A stretch of 64,000 nucleotides of DNA from Gammaproteobacteria bacterium (lineage in GTDB: Bacteria; Pseudomonadota; Gammaproteobacteria; SZUA-229). Positions 18,574 to 28,533 of this stretch are shown here, piece by piece. A model generated the notes under the pieces. The model was not told the origin of the DNA and did not search any database. It saw nothing but the letters and a program-made list of their open reading frames with translations. Both the position numbers and the translations under genes were made by a program. The DNA is taken from the NCBI GenBank assembly GCA_026195895.1, contig JAPHRO010000036.1, positions 1-64,000 on the forward strand. Direction: 5' to 3'. Numbering within the stretch: the first letter of the stretch is position 1; each line of letters begins with the position of its first letter.

Positions 18574-19791
18574 ATGATTAAAAAACTGCTGCTTCTTGCC
18601 CTCGCCATGAGTCTTCCGGTGGCCCAGGCTGCCGAGTGGTCGGGTAACATTGCGCTACAGAACCGTTATTTTCTGCACGATCCCCTGGTGCAGAATACTG
18701 AACAACATAGCAACCATGTTTCATTATCGGCGGAACCCGAGTTTTACCATAGCTGGGATGACAACCAGCAGAGCCTGACCTTCACGCCCTATGTCCGCAT
18801 CGACCAGTACGATAATGAACGCAGCCATGGCGATATTCGCGAACTGAACTGGCAGCGGGTGTTTGAGAACTGGGAGCTGAAGGCGGGCATCAGCAAAGTC
18901 TACTGGGGCGTTACCGAGTCACAGCACCTGGTGGATGTTATCAACCAGACCGATTTCGTGGAAAACATCGACGGCGAAGACAAACTGGGCCAGCCCATGA
19001 TCCGAGCACTGTATGAGCATGAGTTAGGCACCCTGAATCTGTTTATCCTGCCCGGATTTCGAGAACGCACTTTTGCCGATGCCGAAGGCCGACCTCGCGC
19101 CTTCCCGGTGGTTGATACCAATCAGGCCCAATATGAATCCTCCGCCGAAGAGAATCATATCGACTACGCCCTGCGCTGGTTTCAAATGGTCGGTAACTGG
19201 GAGATCGGATTATCCTGGTTCAAGGGCACCAGTCGTGAGCCGGTATTTTTGCCCGCCACCCGCAACGGCCAGCCGGTACTGCTGCCCTATTATCCTCAGA
19301 TGACCCAGAGCAGTCTGGATGCACAAATGACCACCGAGGAATGGTTGTGGAAACTGGAGCTGATCAGCCGCAACTGGCGCAATACCGATTCTCAAACGCA
19401 ACTGCTAGTTAATGAAAATTACCTGGCGCTGACGGCCGGATTTGAATACACCTTCGTTGGGGTACTGGAATCCGATGCTGATCTCGGCCTGGTCATGGAA
19501 TATCTCTACGATGATCGCGACGAAGCAACCACCGGCTTTTTCGAGAATGACCTTATGACGGGATTAAGACTCGCTCTGAACGATGCACAATCCACTGAGG
19601 CTCTGCTCGGCGTGATCATTGATGTGGACACACAGGAAAGCCTGCTTAGCCTGGAAGCCAGCCGAAGACTGGGCGACCGCTGGAAGCTGGAACTGGAAAT
19701 TCGCAGTTTTCAGCATGTTAATCGGCTGAGTCGCTTGCAGAGTTTGAAGAATGATGACTTCATTCAACTGGATCTTGCTTATTACTTTTAA
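18574..19791 (+). CDS. Predicted outer-membrane beta-barrel protein of the RND cluster
   Basis: Signal peptide, 405 aa, alternating aromatic/polar strands, C-terminal aromatic (QLDLAYYF). Confidence 0.7.
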   Translation: MIKKLLLLALAMSLPVAQAAEWSGNIALQNRYFLHDPLVQNTEQHSNHVSLSAEPEFYHSWDDNQQSLTFTPYVRIDQYDNERSHGDIRELNWQRVFENWELKAGISKVYWGVTESQHLVDVINQTDFVENIDGEDKLGQPMIRALYEHELGTLNLFILPGFRERTFADAEGRPRAFPVVDTNQAQYESSAEENHIDYALRWFQMVGNWEIGLSWFKGTSREPVFLPATRNGQPVLLPYYPQMTQSSLDAQMTTEEWLWKLELISRNWRNTDSQTQLLVNENYLALTAGFEYTFVGVLESDADLGLVMEYLYDDRDEATTGFFENDLMTGLRLALNDAQSTEALLGVIIDVDTQESLLSLEASRRLGDRWKLELEIRSFQHVNRLSRLQSLKNDDFIQLDLAYYF

Positions 19792-20315
19792 TATCATAGT
19801 GTTAAATAAACTATTTAAAGTTGTTTATAATATATAAGACATTGATATTCGCAGCCTGTCATAGCAATTTTCACGGCTTAAACAGCAAAATCAGTAGTCG
19901 TAAAAAGAACAGCATTAATTCCCACCCGCTCTTATTCGCCGCCGCTATCCCGCGCCACACGGCACTTTCAGGAATTATTTAAGTGCTCTTATTTTCCCAC
20001 TTGATGGCATTCGGGCAGATAAATCATGACCTGATAGCCATTTGCGCTGGTGCACGTACGCCACTGGGTCACAGCCTCTGCAATCGAACAGAATTTATAA
20101 AACAAATATCTGTCTATTTTTCCTATTATTATCAACTAATTAAAAATGATTCCTAAAGTTAATGATTAATAAGAACACAGCCAGGCAGGGCTATTAAGGG
20201 CAACTGAGAATCCACATCATCCGTTAGTCTTCAGGTATTTCATCAAACACTAATATATGTAAAAATACACGCCGTTTAATACACACCGCTTAACCTTTTT
20301 CTGGAGAAAAACTCA

Positions 20316-20726
20316 ATGCGTAAATTCTTCCTGGGGGCTTTTTTATTCGCCCTGACCCTGCCCTCACAGGCCGACGTTAAAAATCTCAGCAATGCGGAAT
20401 TCAAACAAATGATGACCCAGGGCGTACCGATCATTGACATACGACTCCCGGAAGAATGGCAGCAAACCGGCATTGTGGAAGGCAGTCACCTGCTGACTTT
20501 TTTCGACAAACGCGGGCGCTACAATTTAGATAAATGGATGGCTGAGTTTGAAAAAATCGCCGGCCCCGATGAACCCTTTATTCTGATCTGCCGCAGTGGC
20601 AATCGCACCGGCCAGGTCAGTCAATTCCTCGATAGCCGACTGAGATTTAGCAAGGTGGCGCATGTCGCCAAAGGTATTAACAACTGGATTTCGGCTGGCG
20701 AGCCCACAGTCAAACCGGGTATCTAA
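20316..20726 (+). CDS. Periplasmic rhodanese-like domain protein
   Basis: Signal peptide; IIDIRLPEEWQQTGIVEGS and catalytic-loop CRSGNRTGQ. Confidence 0.88.
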   Translation: MRKFFLGAFLFALTLPSQADVKNLSNAEFKQMMTQGVPIIDIRLPEEWQQTGIVEGSHLLTFFDKRGRYNLDKWMAEFEKIAGPDEPFILICRSGNRTGQVSQFLDSRLRFSKVAHVAKGINNWISAGEPTVKPGI

Positions 20727-20728
20727 AT

Positions 20729-21559
20729 TCATTTATTAAATAGCGACTGGCACGACGGGCAAATATATCCCATACGCCCGGCGTATTTGCCTTTAACAAT
20801 CAGCTCACCGCATTGATAGCAGGTTTGCCCGGCCCTGCGGTAGACCTGAAATCGATAATCCTCGAACGCCACGCCCTGCCGTTTTAGCTGGGCTACCTTT
20901 TTCTGGCTATTGGTAATGCCCCGGGTTTGATAAGACAGACGGCTCAGGCCCAGGCAATTTCTGGCCAGCCGTTTAATTTGCCTGTCGGTTAAATCACCAG
21001 GTTTGGACTGTGGATGAATTCCGGATGCATGTAAGGCTTCGCAGCACAGGTAATTACCCATACCGGACAATACACTTTGATCCTGCAGTAAATTCATCAG
21101 GTTTCGCCGTGCATAGCATGCCTGATTGAGCCGTTGATACACATCATCTTCGCTGGTTTCCGGCGCCAGTAATTCCAGCCCCAGCTTCTGCAAATAAGGC
21201 TGAACGAGCAACTGCTGTTCATCCAGCACCTCAATTTCAGATGCACTGTACAGCAAAGCTGAATACTCGTTACCATGAATCGCCAGCCTTAATTGTCGGC
21301 TGATCTGCGGATACTGCTTCACCGGCACTATCATCCAGCGCCCATAAAGCTGATTATGACTGTACAGAGTGTAGCCATTACTGAAGCCGATGAGCATGGC
21401 CTTGCCACGGGACTCAATCGACACAATTGTCTGGCCCGTTAACAGCGGTTCAAAAGGCTTTAGCCGCGCAAATGCAAAACTGATCTGCTGTACTTCTCGA
21501 TCAAACAATACTTCTGCCAGCTCATCTCTGGCGCGGCGTATTTCCGGCCCTTCCGGCAT
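20729..21559 (-). CDS. nei: Fpg/Nei-family DNA glycosylase (endonuclease VIII type)
   Basis: N-terminal MPEGPEIRRARDELAE; C-terminal zinc finger CYQCGELIVKGKYAGRMGYICPSCQ. Confidence 0.88.
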   Translation of the reverse strand: MPEGPEIRRARDELAEVLFDREVQQISFAFARLKPFEPLLTGQTIVSIESRGKAMLIGFSNGYTLYSHNQLYGRWMIVPVKQYPQISRQLRLAIHGNEYSALLYSASEIEVLDEQQLLVQPYLQKLGLELLAPETSEDDVYQRLNQACYARRNLMNLLQDQSVLSGMGNYLCCEALHASGIHPQSKPGDLTDRQIKRLARNCLGLSRLSYQTRGITNSQKKVAQLKRQGVAFEDYRFQVYRRAGQTCYQCGELIVKGKYAGRMGYICPSCQSLFNK

Positions 21560-23560
21560 TCAGGCACCCAGAGCCAGTTCTCGTAACTGCTCAATCTTGT
21601 CGCGCATCGCAGCGGCGTCTTCGAATTCCAGATTTTTTGCATGCTCATACATCTGCTTTTCCAGCCTGTCGATTTCATGATTGATCTTATCAGCCGGCAA
21701 ATGCGCATACTCGGCCTGGGCCTCGGCTACTTTTAAATATTTCTGCTGATATTTCTGCTCATAGCCCGCACCCATCACATCCTGGATACCTTTTACAATG
21801 CCTTTCGGGGTAATGCCCTGGGCCTTGTTGTGGGCCAGTTGTTTTTCACGACGGCGCGAGGTTTCATCCAGCGCCCGCTTCATCGAACCGGTAATCTTAT
21901 CGGCATACAGAATCGCCCTGCCGTTCAGGTTACGTGCAGCACGGCCGATGGTTTGAATCAACGAGCGATCCGAACGCAGGAAACCTTCCTTGTCAGCATC
22001 CAGAATCGCCACCAGCGATACCTCCGGCATATCCAGTCCCTCACGCAACAGGTTGATACCCACCAGCACATCGAATTCCCCCAGGCGCAAGTCGCGAATG
22101 ATTTCCATACGTTCCACGGTATCAATATCCGAATGCAGGTAACGTACCCGTACGCCATGCTCCGCCAGATAATCGGTCAGGTCTTCAGACATGCGCTTGG
22201 TCAGGGTAGTAATCAGCACGCGCTCTTTTAATGCCACCCGTTTGGTAATTTCCGATAACACGTCATCCACCTGACTACCCACCGGGCGTACTTCCACTTC
22301 CGGATCCACCAGCCCGGTGGGGCGAACCACCTGTTCCACCACCTGGCTAGCATGCTCCTGTTCGTAGGATCCCGGCGTCGCCGAAACAAAAATGGTCTGT
22401 GGACGCATTTTTTCAAATTCATCAAAACGTAGCGGCCGATTATCCAGCGCCGAGGGCAGGCGAAATCCGTAGTTGACCAGGTTTTCCTTGCGTGATCGAT
22501 CGCCCTTGTACATGCCACCAAGTTGCGGCACCGTAACGTGGCTTTCATCAATAATCAGCAAAGCATCATCGGGCAGATAATCATATAAACACGGTGGCGG
22601 CTCACCGGGCGCACGCCCCGACAAGTATCGAGAATAATTTTCAATACCGGTGCAGTAACCCAGCTCGCGCATCATTTCGATATCATACTGGGTTCGCTGT
22701 TCCAGCCGCTGGGCCTCCACCAGTTTGTTGTTATCCCGAAATTCTGCCAGCCGCTGTTTCAGTTCATCCTTGATCTGGTCGATCGCCTCGTGAATAGTAT
22801 GCCTGGGTGTTACATAATGGGTTTTGGGATAAACCGTCAGCCGCGCCACCTTGCGAATGACTTCACCGGTCAGTGGGTCAAAATAACTCAACTGTTCTAC
22901 TTCATCGTCAAACATCTCCACCCGAATGGCTTCGCGTTCTGAATCCGCCGGATGTATGTCCAGCACTTCACCGCGCACCCGATAGCAGCCGCGCTTCAAT
23001 TCAAGGTCATTGCGCGTGTACTGCATCTCGGCCAGCCGGCGCAGAATATCCCGCTGGTTAACCATGTCGCCTTTAACCAGGTGCAATACCATACTGAGAT
23101 AGGATTCAGGGTCACCCAGACCATATATCGACGATACCGTCGCCACCAGAATGACATCCCGCCGCTCCAGCAGGGCCTTGGTCGCCGACAGACGCATTTG
23201 TTCGATGTGCTCATTAATTGACGCGTCTTTATCGATAAAAGTATCACTGGCGACGACATAAGCTTCCGGCTGGTAATAGTCATAATAGGAAACAAAATAC
23301 TCCACCGAATTGTGCGGAAACAGTTCTTTCATTTCACCATAGAGCTGCGCCGCCAGCGTTTTGTTCGGCGCCAGTATCAGCGCCGGACGTTGCGACTGCT
23401 GAATCACATTGGCCACGGTAAATGTTTTACCGGAACCGGTGACCCCCAGCAAAGTTTGATCAAACAGACCATCATTCAAACCGTCCAGCAGTTTTTTGAT
23501 CGCAGAAGGTTGATCTCCCGCAGGTTCGTGGGTTGTTTCGATTTCAAAACGCTTCGACAT
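21560..23560 (-). CDS. uvrB: Excinuclease ABC subunit B
   Basis: [44 protein letters not shown]-terminal UVR domain. Confidence 0.98.
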   Translation of the reverse strand: MSKRFEIETTHEPAGDQPSAIKKLLDGLNDGLFDQTLLGVTGSGKTFTVANVIQQSQRPALILAPNKTLAAQLYGEMKELFPHNSVEYFVSYYDYYQPEAYVVASDTFIDKDASINEHIEQMRLSATKALLERRDVILVATVSSIYGLGDPESYLSMVLHLVKGDMVNQRDILRRLAEMQYTRNDLELKRGCYRVRGEVLDIHPADSEREAIRVEMFDDEVEQLSYFDPLTGEVIRKVARLTVYPKTHYVTPRHTIHEAIDQIKDELKQRLAEFRDNNKLVEAQRLEQRTQYDIEMMRELGYCTGIENYSRYLSGRAPGEPPPCLYDYLPDDALLIIDESHVTVPQLGGMYKGDRSRKENLVNYGFRLPSALDNRPLRFDEFEKMRPQTIFVSATPGSYEQEHASQVVEQVVRPTGLVDPEVEVRPVGSQVDDVLSEITKRVALKERVLITTLTKRMSEDLTDYLAEHGVRVRYLHSDIDTVERMEIIRDLRLGEFDVLVGINLLREGLDMPEVSLVAILDADKEGFLRSDRSLIQTIGRAARNLNGRAILYADKITGSMKRALDETSRRREKQLAHNKAQGITPKGIVKGIQDVMGAGYEQKYQQKYLKVAEAQAEYAHLPADKINHEIDRLEKQMYEHAKNLEFEDAAAMRDKIEQLRELALGA

Positions 23561-23610
23561 TGTCTACAATTGCACCGTTAAAAAAATAACATTTACTCAG
23601 GATAAAAACA

Positions 23611-24792
23611 TTGGGCACTCAAGCTTCCGACCGCATCCAGCGGGTTAAACCTTCCCCGACTCTTGCCGTCACGGCTCTTGCACAACAACTGCGTGCTGAA
23701 GGCCGTGATGTTATCGGCCTGGCCGCCGGTGAGCCGGACTTCGACACATCGGATCACGTCAAGCAGGCCGCTATAACCGCAATTAACGAAGGCTTTACCA
23801 GGTACACCGCCGTAGACGGTATGCCCAGCCTGAAACAGGCCATTATAAACAAGTTCGATAAAGATAATGGACTGAAGTACGCTGCAGATCAGATTCTGGT
23901 TTCATGTGGTGGCAAACAGAGTTTTTACAACCTGGCCCAGGCCCTGTTAAATCCAGGCGATGAAGTCATCATTCCAGCGCCTTACTGGGTCTCTTATCCA
24001 GACATGGTAATGCTGGCCGATGCCGAACCGGTGATTGTCGAAGGCGACCAGTCACAGGGTTTTAAAATCACCGCTGAACAACTGAAAGCCGCAATTACCG
24101 ACAAAACCCGTCTGTTCGTTATCAACAGCCCCTCCAATCCCTCCGGCAAGGCCTACACTCTGGCCGAACTGAAAGCACTGGGCGAGGTATTAAAAGATCA
24201 CCCACAGATCGTGATCGCCACTGATGACATGTACGAACACATCATCTGGACCGAGGAAGGCTTCTGCAATATTCTGAATGCCTGTCCGGAGCTATATGAT
24301 CGCACCGTCGTACTGAATGGCGTATCCAAGGCCTATGCCATGACCGGCTGGCGTATTGGTTATGCGGGCGGCCCTGCTGACCTGATCAAAAACATGAAAA
24401 AAATCCAGTCGCAGAGCACATCAAATCCGGCGTCGATTTCTCAGGTCGCCGCACAGGCCGCGCTGGAAGGTGACCAGTCCCGTCTGGTAGAAATGAACAG
24501 GGCCTTCCGGGAGCGCCATGACTTCGTACTGAAAACCCTCAATGCCATGCCAGGCGTGAGCAGTGTGGCCTCTGACGGCACTTTCTACATCTTCCCCAGC
24601 TTCCATGGCGTGATGGAAAAAATGGGCATCAATGACGATGTAAAACTGGCAGAAAAAATACTCGCCGAAGCAGAAGTCGCACTGGTACCCGGCTCAGCAT
24701 TTGGCAGCCAGGGACATTTACGCATTTCCTTTGCCACCGACATGGCCAGCCTGGCAAAAGCTCTTGAAAGGATTGGCAATTTTGTTGGCTAA
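23611..24792 (+). CDS. Class I/II pyridoxal-phosphate aminotransferase (aspartate aminotransferase-like)
   Basis: VIGLAAGEPDFDTSDHVKQAA, NSPSNPSGKAYT, VSKAYAMTGWRIGYAGGP. Confidence 0.93.
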   Translation: MGTQASDRIQRVKPSPTLAVTALAQQLRAEGRDVIGLAAGEPDFDTSDHVKQAAITAINEGFTRYTAVDGMPSLKQAIINKFDKDNGLKYAADQILVSCGGKQSFYNLAQALLNPGDEVIIPAPYWVSYPDMVMLADAEPVIVEGDQSQGFKITAEQLKAAITDKTRLFVINSPSNPSGKAYTLAELKALGEVLKDHPQIVIATDDMYEHIIWTEEGFCNILNACPELYDRTVVLNGVSKAYAMTGWRIGYAGGPADLIKNMKKIQSQSTSNPASISQVAAQAALEGDQSRLVEMNRAFRERHDFVLKTLNAMPGVSSVASDGTFYIFPSFHGVMEKMGINDDVKLAEKILAEAEVALVPGSAFGSQGHLRISFATDMASLAKALERIGNFVG

Positions 24793-24870
24793 TTTAACAA
24801 CAGGGGGATTGACCCTATACGGCCAAATAGGTAGTATACCGCCCCTCAAAGATGTGGTCTTTGATACTAT

Positions 24871-24946
24871 TCCCTGATAGCTCAGTTGGTAGAGCAACGG
24901 ACTGTTAATCCGTTTGTCCCTGGTTCGAGTCCAGGTCGGGGAGCCA
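24871..24946 (+). tRNA. tRNA-Asn (anticodon GTT)
   Basis: TCCCTGATAGCTCAGTTGGTAGAGCAACGGACTGTTAATCCGTTTGTCCCTGGTTCGAGTCCAGGTCGGGGAGCCA. Confidence 0.97.
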
Positions 24947-24955
24947 AATTCCAGA

Positions 24956-24985
24956 AGCCTGTCTGCTAACGCGACAGGCTTTTTT
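24956..24985 (+). terminator. Intrinsic terminator after tRNA-Asn
   Basis: AGCCTGTC...GACAGGCT followed by T-run. Confidence 0.8.
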
Positions 24986-25023
24986 ATTGTTTGTACGATT
25001 AAGTCGCTTATATAAACAGGACC

Positions 25024-25476
25024 ATGAACGACGACTTCCTCAAAGAACTCGACGAAGACTTCAGGGATGACCCTGAATACCAGGCGCTATCCCGTGAGGA
25101 AAAGCTGCGCATCATCAGTGTACTGGAAAAAATGCTGGCTATGGGTATAGGTGCGGTCTATGGTGATGAAGATGAAGGCGTACCCGACGCTGACGTGCCC
25201 TGCGGAAAAGTTATCCAGCAATGCAAAGCCAAATGCTGCACTTTCATATTTGCCCTGACCAAGGATGAGGTGAAAAAAGGTCTGGTCAAACATAACGAAG
25301 CCAAACCCTTTTTCATTGCCCGTGATGAATCCGATGGCTATTGTCCACATCTGGATCGACAAACCTATGCCTGTGAAGTCTGGCACGATCGACCACTAAG
25401 ATGCCGACGTTATGACTGCCAGCAAGACAAAGCGGTCTGGGAACACGGTTTCCCGATTCAAGTTCCTTCCCGCTAA
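25024..25476 (+). CDS. YkgJ-type cysteine cluster protein
   Basis: CGKVIQQCKAKCCTFIFALT ... DGYCPHLDRQTYACEVWHDRPLRCRRYDC. Confidence 0.85.
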   Translation: MNDDFLKELDEDFRDDPEYQALSREEKLRIISVLEKMLAMGIGAVYGDEDEGVPDADVPCGKVIQQCKAKCCTFIFALTKDEVKKGLVKHNEAKPFFIARDESDGYCPHLDRQTYACEVWHDRPLRCRRYDCQQDKAVWEHGFPIQVPSR

Positions 25477-26903
25477 GATTCCTCACGCTGCAGCCGGTCC
25501 AGTTTCTGCTGAGCCTGTTGATGGCCCGACTCCGCGGCTTTACGAAACCATGTAATGGCCTGCTGCCGATCCTGCTGCACACCACTACCTAGCTCATACA
25601 TCACACCCAGCCGATACCAGGCAAAAACAGCACCCTGCTCACCGGCAGCTTTATAAAGTCGCAGAGCCTGGTCATAATCCTGATTGACCGTGTAGGCTTT
25701 TTCATACATGAAGCCCAGTTGCGCCATGCCTACGGGATCGGCCCGTTCAGCCGCTGCGGCAAACAACGGGTAGGCTCGCACCATGTCCTGTTCCACGCCA
25801 CGCCCATACAGATAAGCAAGGCCCAGTCGAGCCATGGCATTCGCATTGCCCTGCTGCGCTGCCTGCTGAAATAAAGCCGCCGCCTGTTTATGATCCCTGA
25901 CAACGCCGATACCTGTTTCGTATAAGTAACCGAGCTTGGACAATCCCAGTTCATTCTGTAACTGCGCGGATTTTTTTATCAGATCCACCGCCATCGCCAG
26001 ATTTTTGGTGACCCCAAAGCCGGTCAGATAAAGATAACCCAGACGCACCATCCCCAGCGCATCACCTAACATACTCGCCTGCTGGTAATATTCTGCGGCT
26101 TTTCGATAATCTATCGACAGCCCCAGGCCGCGCTCATAGAGATAACCAATACGCGAGAGCGCCTGAACATAACCATTCTGTAAGGCCAGCAAATACCAGG
26201 AATAGGCGCGATCAGAATCCTGTTCTACTCCAATGGTGTGTTGATACATATAGCCAAGACGAAACTGCGCTGTTGCATGTCCCTGATGGGCCAGCTTTTT
26301 AAACCTGGCCAGCGTATTTTTCAGCTTGCCGTTGATCATGCCGCCGATAACAGCCTGAAAGGCAAATTCCACTTCCATATCTTTTACCGCACTGGTGTAG
26401 CTTTTGCCCGCCACCGCCACGGCATCAGCCGACAGCTTTTGCGCCAGGCGATTCTGTAAATACTGAATTAATTGACGGCTGCTCGCTAATGCAGCATTTG
26501 ATTCCCGCAGCGCCTGCTCAAGCTGGGTATTTCCTCGCAATGCCGTTAGCGCATTACGCAAATCACTCTTCGTTGTCGGCACACGGGCCTGTATCCGATA
26601 GACGCCAGCACTCCATGCTTCATCAACAATCGTCAGGTGCATAACACTGGCTGCCAGATCAACCAGATCCTGCGGCATAAATATCTTCTCAGGGTCTGTT
26701 ATTTCAGCCACAGCTCCATTGTTCAATTCCTGCTGCAGTACCTGCCTCAAGCCATCGAGCGCCAGAATGCGACTGGTATATTCAGCATCCAGCCCGGTCG
26801 CCTGATATTCATAAGCATGAATACTTTCCTGCAGAGCAGCATAGGGCGTACATGGATATACCCCCGATAACAGAATCAAAAATAACTGAATAGTTTTTTT
26901 CAT
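25473..26903 (-). CDS. Sel1/TPR-like repeat secreted protein
   Basis: Signal peptide; at least seven ~36-aa Sel1 repeats (AQFRLGYMYQHTIGVEQDSDRAYSWYLLALQNG etc.). Confidence 0.88.
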   Translation of the reverse strand: MKKTIQLFLILLSGVYPCTPYAALQESIHAYEYQATGLDAEYTSRILALDGLRQVLQQELNNGAVAEITDPEKIFMPQDLVDLAASVMHLTIVDEAWSAGVYRIQARVPTTKSDLRNALTALRGNTQLEQALRESNAALASSRQLIQYLQNRLAQKLSADAVAVAGKSYTSAVKDMEVEFAFQAVIGGMINGKLKNTLARFKKLAHQGHATAQFRLGYMYQHTIGVEQDSDRAYSWYLLALQNGYVQALSRIGYLYERGLGLSIDYRKAAEYYQQASMLGDALGMVRLGYLYLTGFGVTKNLAMAVDLIKKSAQLQNELGLSKLGYLYETGIGVVRDHKQAAALFQQAAQQGNANAMARLGLAYLYGRGVEQDMVRAYPLFAAAAERADPVGMAQLGFMYEKAYTVNQDYDQALRLYKAAGEQGAVFAWYRLGVMYELGSGVQQDRQQAITWFRKAAESGHQQAQQKLDRLQREES

Positions 26904-26980
26904 AACAACATATACAAACCAAGCCTGGTTTAATGTTAACGAGCTATACTTTGGGTATCATTTATCAACAGGCGATCCCA

Positions 26981-27424
26981 ATGGCAGATTACAATAATAT
27001 TCTCGTCGCTATCGACTTTTCTGACACCGCGGACACTATTATCGAACGGGCTAAAGATATTGCTCGCCAAAATAACACCGATCTATGTGTGCTGCATGTG
27101 GTTGAATACCTGCCACCCATCGATGTTGCTTACGAACCGGTGCTCGCATCAAGCTGGACCATCGATGAAAATGAGTTACTGGAACAGGCTGGCAAATCTC
27201 TGAGTAAATTTTGCGACCGTCACAATCTACAAAGCGCAAAACAGATTACTCGGGTGGGCACACCAAAATATGAAATATGCCAGTATGTAAAAGATAATAA
27301 CTGTGATTTGATTATTATGGGTTCCCATGGGCGCCACGGCATCGGCAGGCTACTAGGTTCCACCGCCAACGCCGTACTGCATAAAATGCCCTGCGACGTA
27401 ATGGCGATAAAAATAAAAGACTGA
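26981..27424 (+). CDS. Universal stress protein UspA family
   Basis: MADYNNILVAIDFSDTADTIIERA ... LIIMGSHGRHGIGRLLGSTANAVLHKMPCDVMAIK; ORF track start at 26933 is probably too early. Confidence 0.92.
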   Translation: MADYNNILVAIDFSDTADTIIERAKDIARQNNTDLCVLHVVEYLPPIDVAYEPVLASSWTIDENELLEQAGKSLSKFCDRHNLQSAKQITRVGTPKYEICQYVKDNNCDLIIMGSHGRHGIGRLLGSTANAVLHKMPCDVMAIKIKD

Positions 27425-27504
27425 CAGAAAAAAATATATTGAGAAAAGCCGGCCGCCCAGGTCAGTCAAGCGACGCAGACGACTGGCACTGGCTGGCGAT
27501 AGAA

Positions 27505-28384
27505 TTATTTAGTAACACACTTTAAATGCTTCAGATAATTACAGAAATCGTCTTTTAATTCATCATGGCACAGTGCGTATTCGACCGTCGCTTCCAGATA
27601 GCCCAGCTTACTACCGCAGTCATAGCGACGCCCTTTAAATGAATATGCATAAACCTTTTCATCTTCTCGCAGCGCAGCAATAGCATCGGTCAACTGAATT
27701 TCACCCCCTGCGCCGCGGCCAGTCGTCCGTAATTTTTCAAAAATTCCTGGCGTCAGAATATAACGGCCGACAACCCCCTGGTCCGATGGTGCATCTTCTG
27801 GCGCCGGTTTTTCCACGATTTTATCGACCTGTGCAATACCTGGTGCCACTTCAGGGCCGGCCACCATGCCATATTTGCTACTTTCCGATTTATCAATCGT
27901 TTCAGTACCGATAACCGATGCATGATACTCATTGTAAACAGCAATCATTTGCTCCATCACATTGGGACCGTCCGACTTCACCAGGTCATCGGCCAATATC
28001 ACCGCAAATGGCTCATCACCCACCGCCGGTGCGGCACAAAGCACCGCATGCCCCAGACCCAGAGCCTCAGCCTGTCGAATGAAGATACAACTTACATGAT
28101 CAGGTACCACGTCACGGGCCAGTTTTAATAATTTGGTTTTCTGTTTGGCCTCCAGCTCAACTTCCAGCTCATAAGCCTTGTCAAAATGATCGGCAATAGC
28201 CCGTTTGTTTCGACCAATAATAAAAATCAGCGTATCAATACCTGCTGCGATAGCTTCGTCCGCAGCATACTGAATCAGGGGTTTATCGACTATTGGCAAC
28301 ATTTCTTTCGGACTAGCCTTGGTGGCAGGCAAAAAACGGGTACCCATACCGGCAACCGGGAATACTGCTTTACGAATTGATTTC
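27505..28384 (-). CDS. galU: UTP--glucose-1-phosphate uridylyltransferase
   Basis: [41 protein letters not shown]. Confidence 0.96.
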
Positions 28385-28533
28385 ATACTTCCATCCATTT
28401 TGAAAATTATACTGGTGCCCTATGCTCAATCGGCATATCAATAAGCGACTCGCGGACTATTATCATGTGAAAAAGTCTCGAAGTACAGTTATGCTATGGC
28501 ATTGAAATAAAACGCTTATGTGATATTCATCCT

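Noticed and set aside
19796-20315. Possible gene remnant in the 500-bp gap before the rhodanese gene
   Set aside because: Short frames such as HDLIAICAGARTPLGHSL were noted but no family could be recognised; not enough support.
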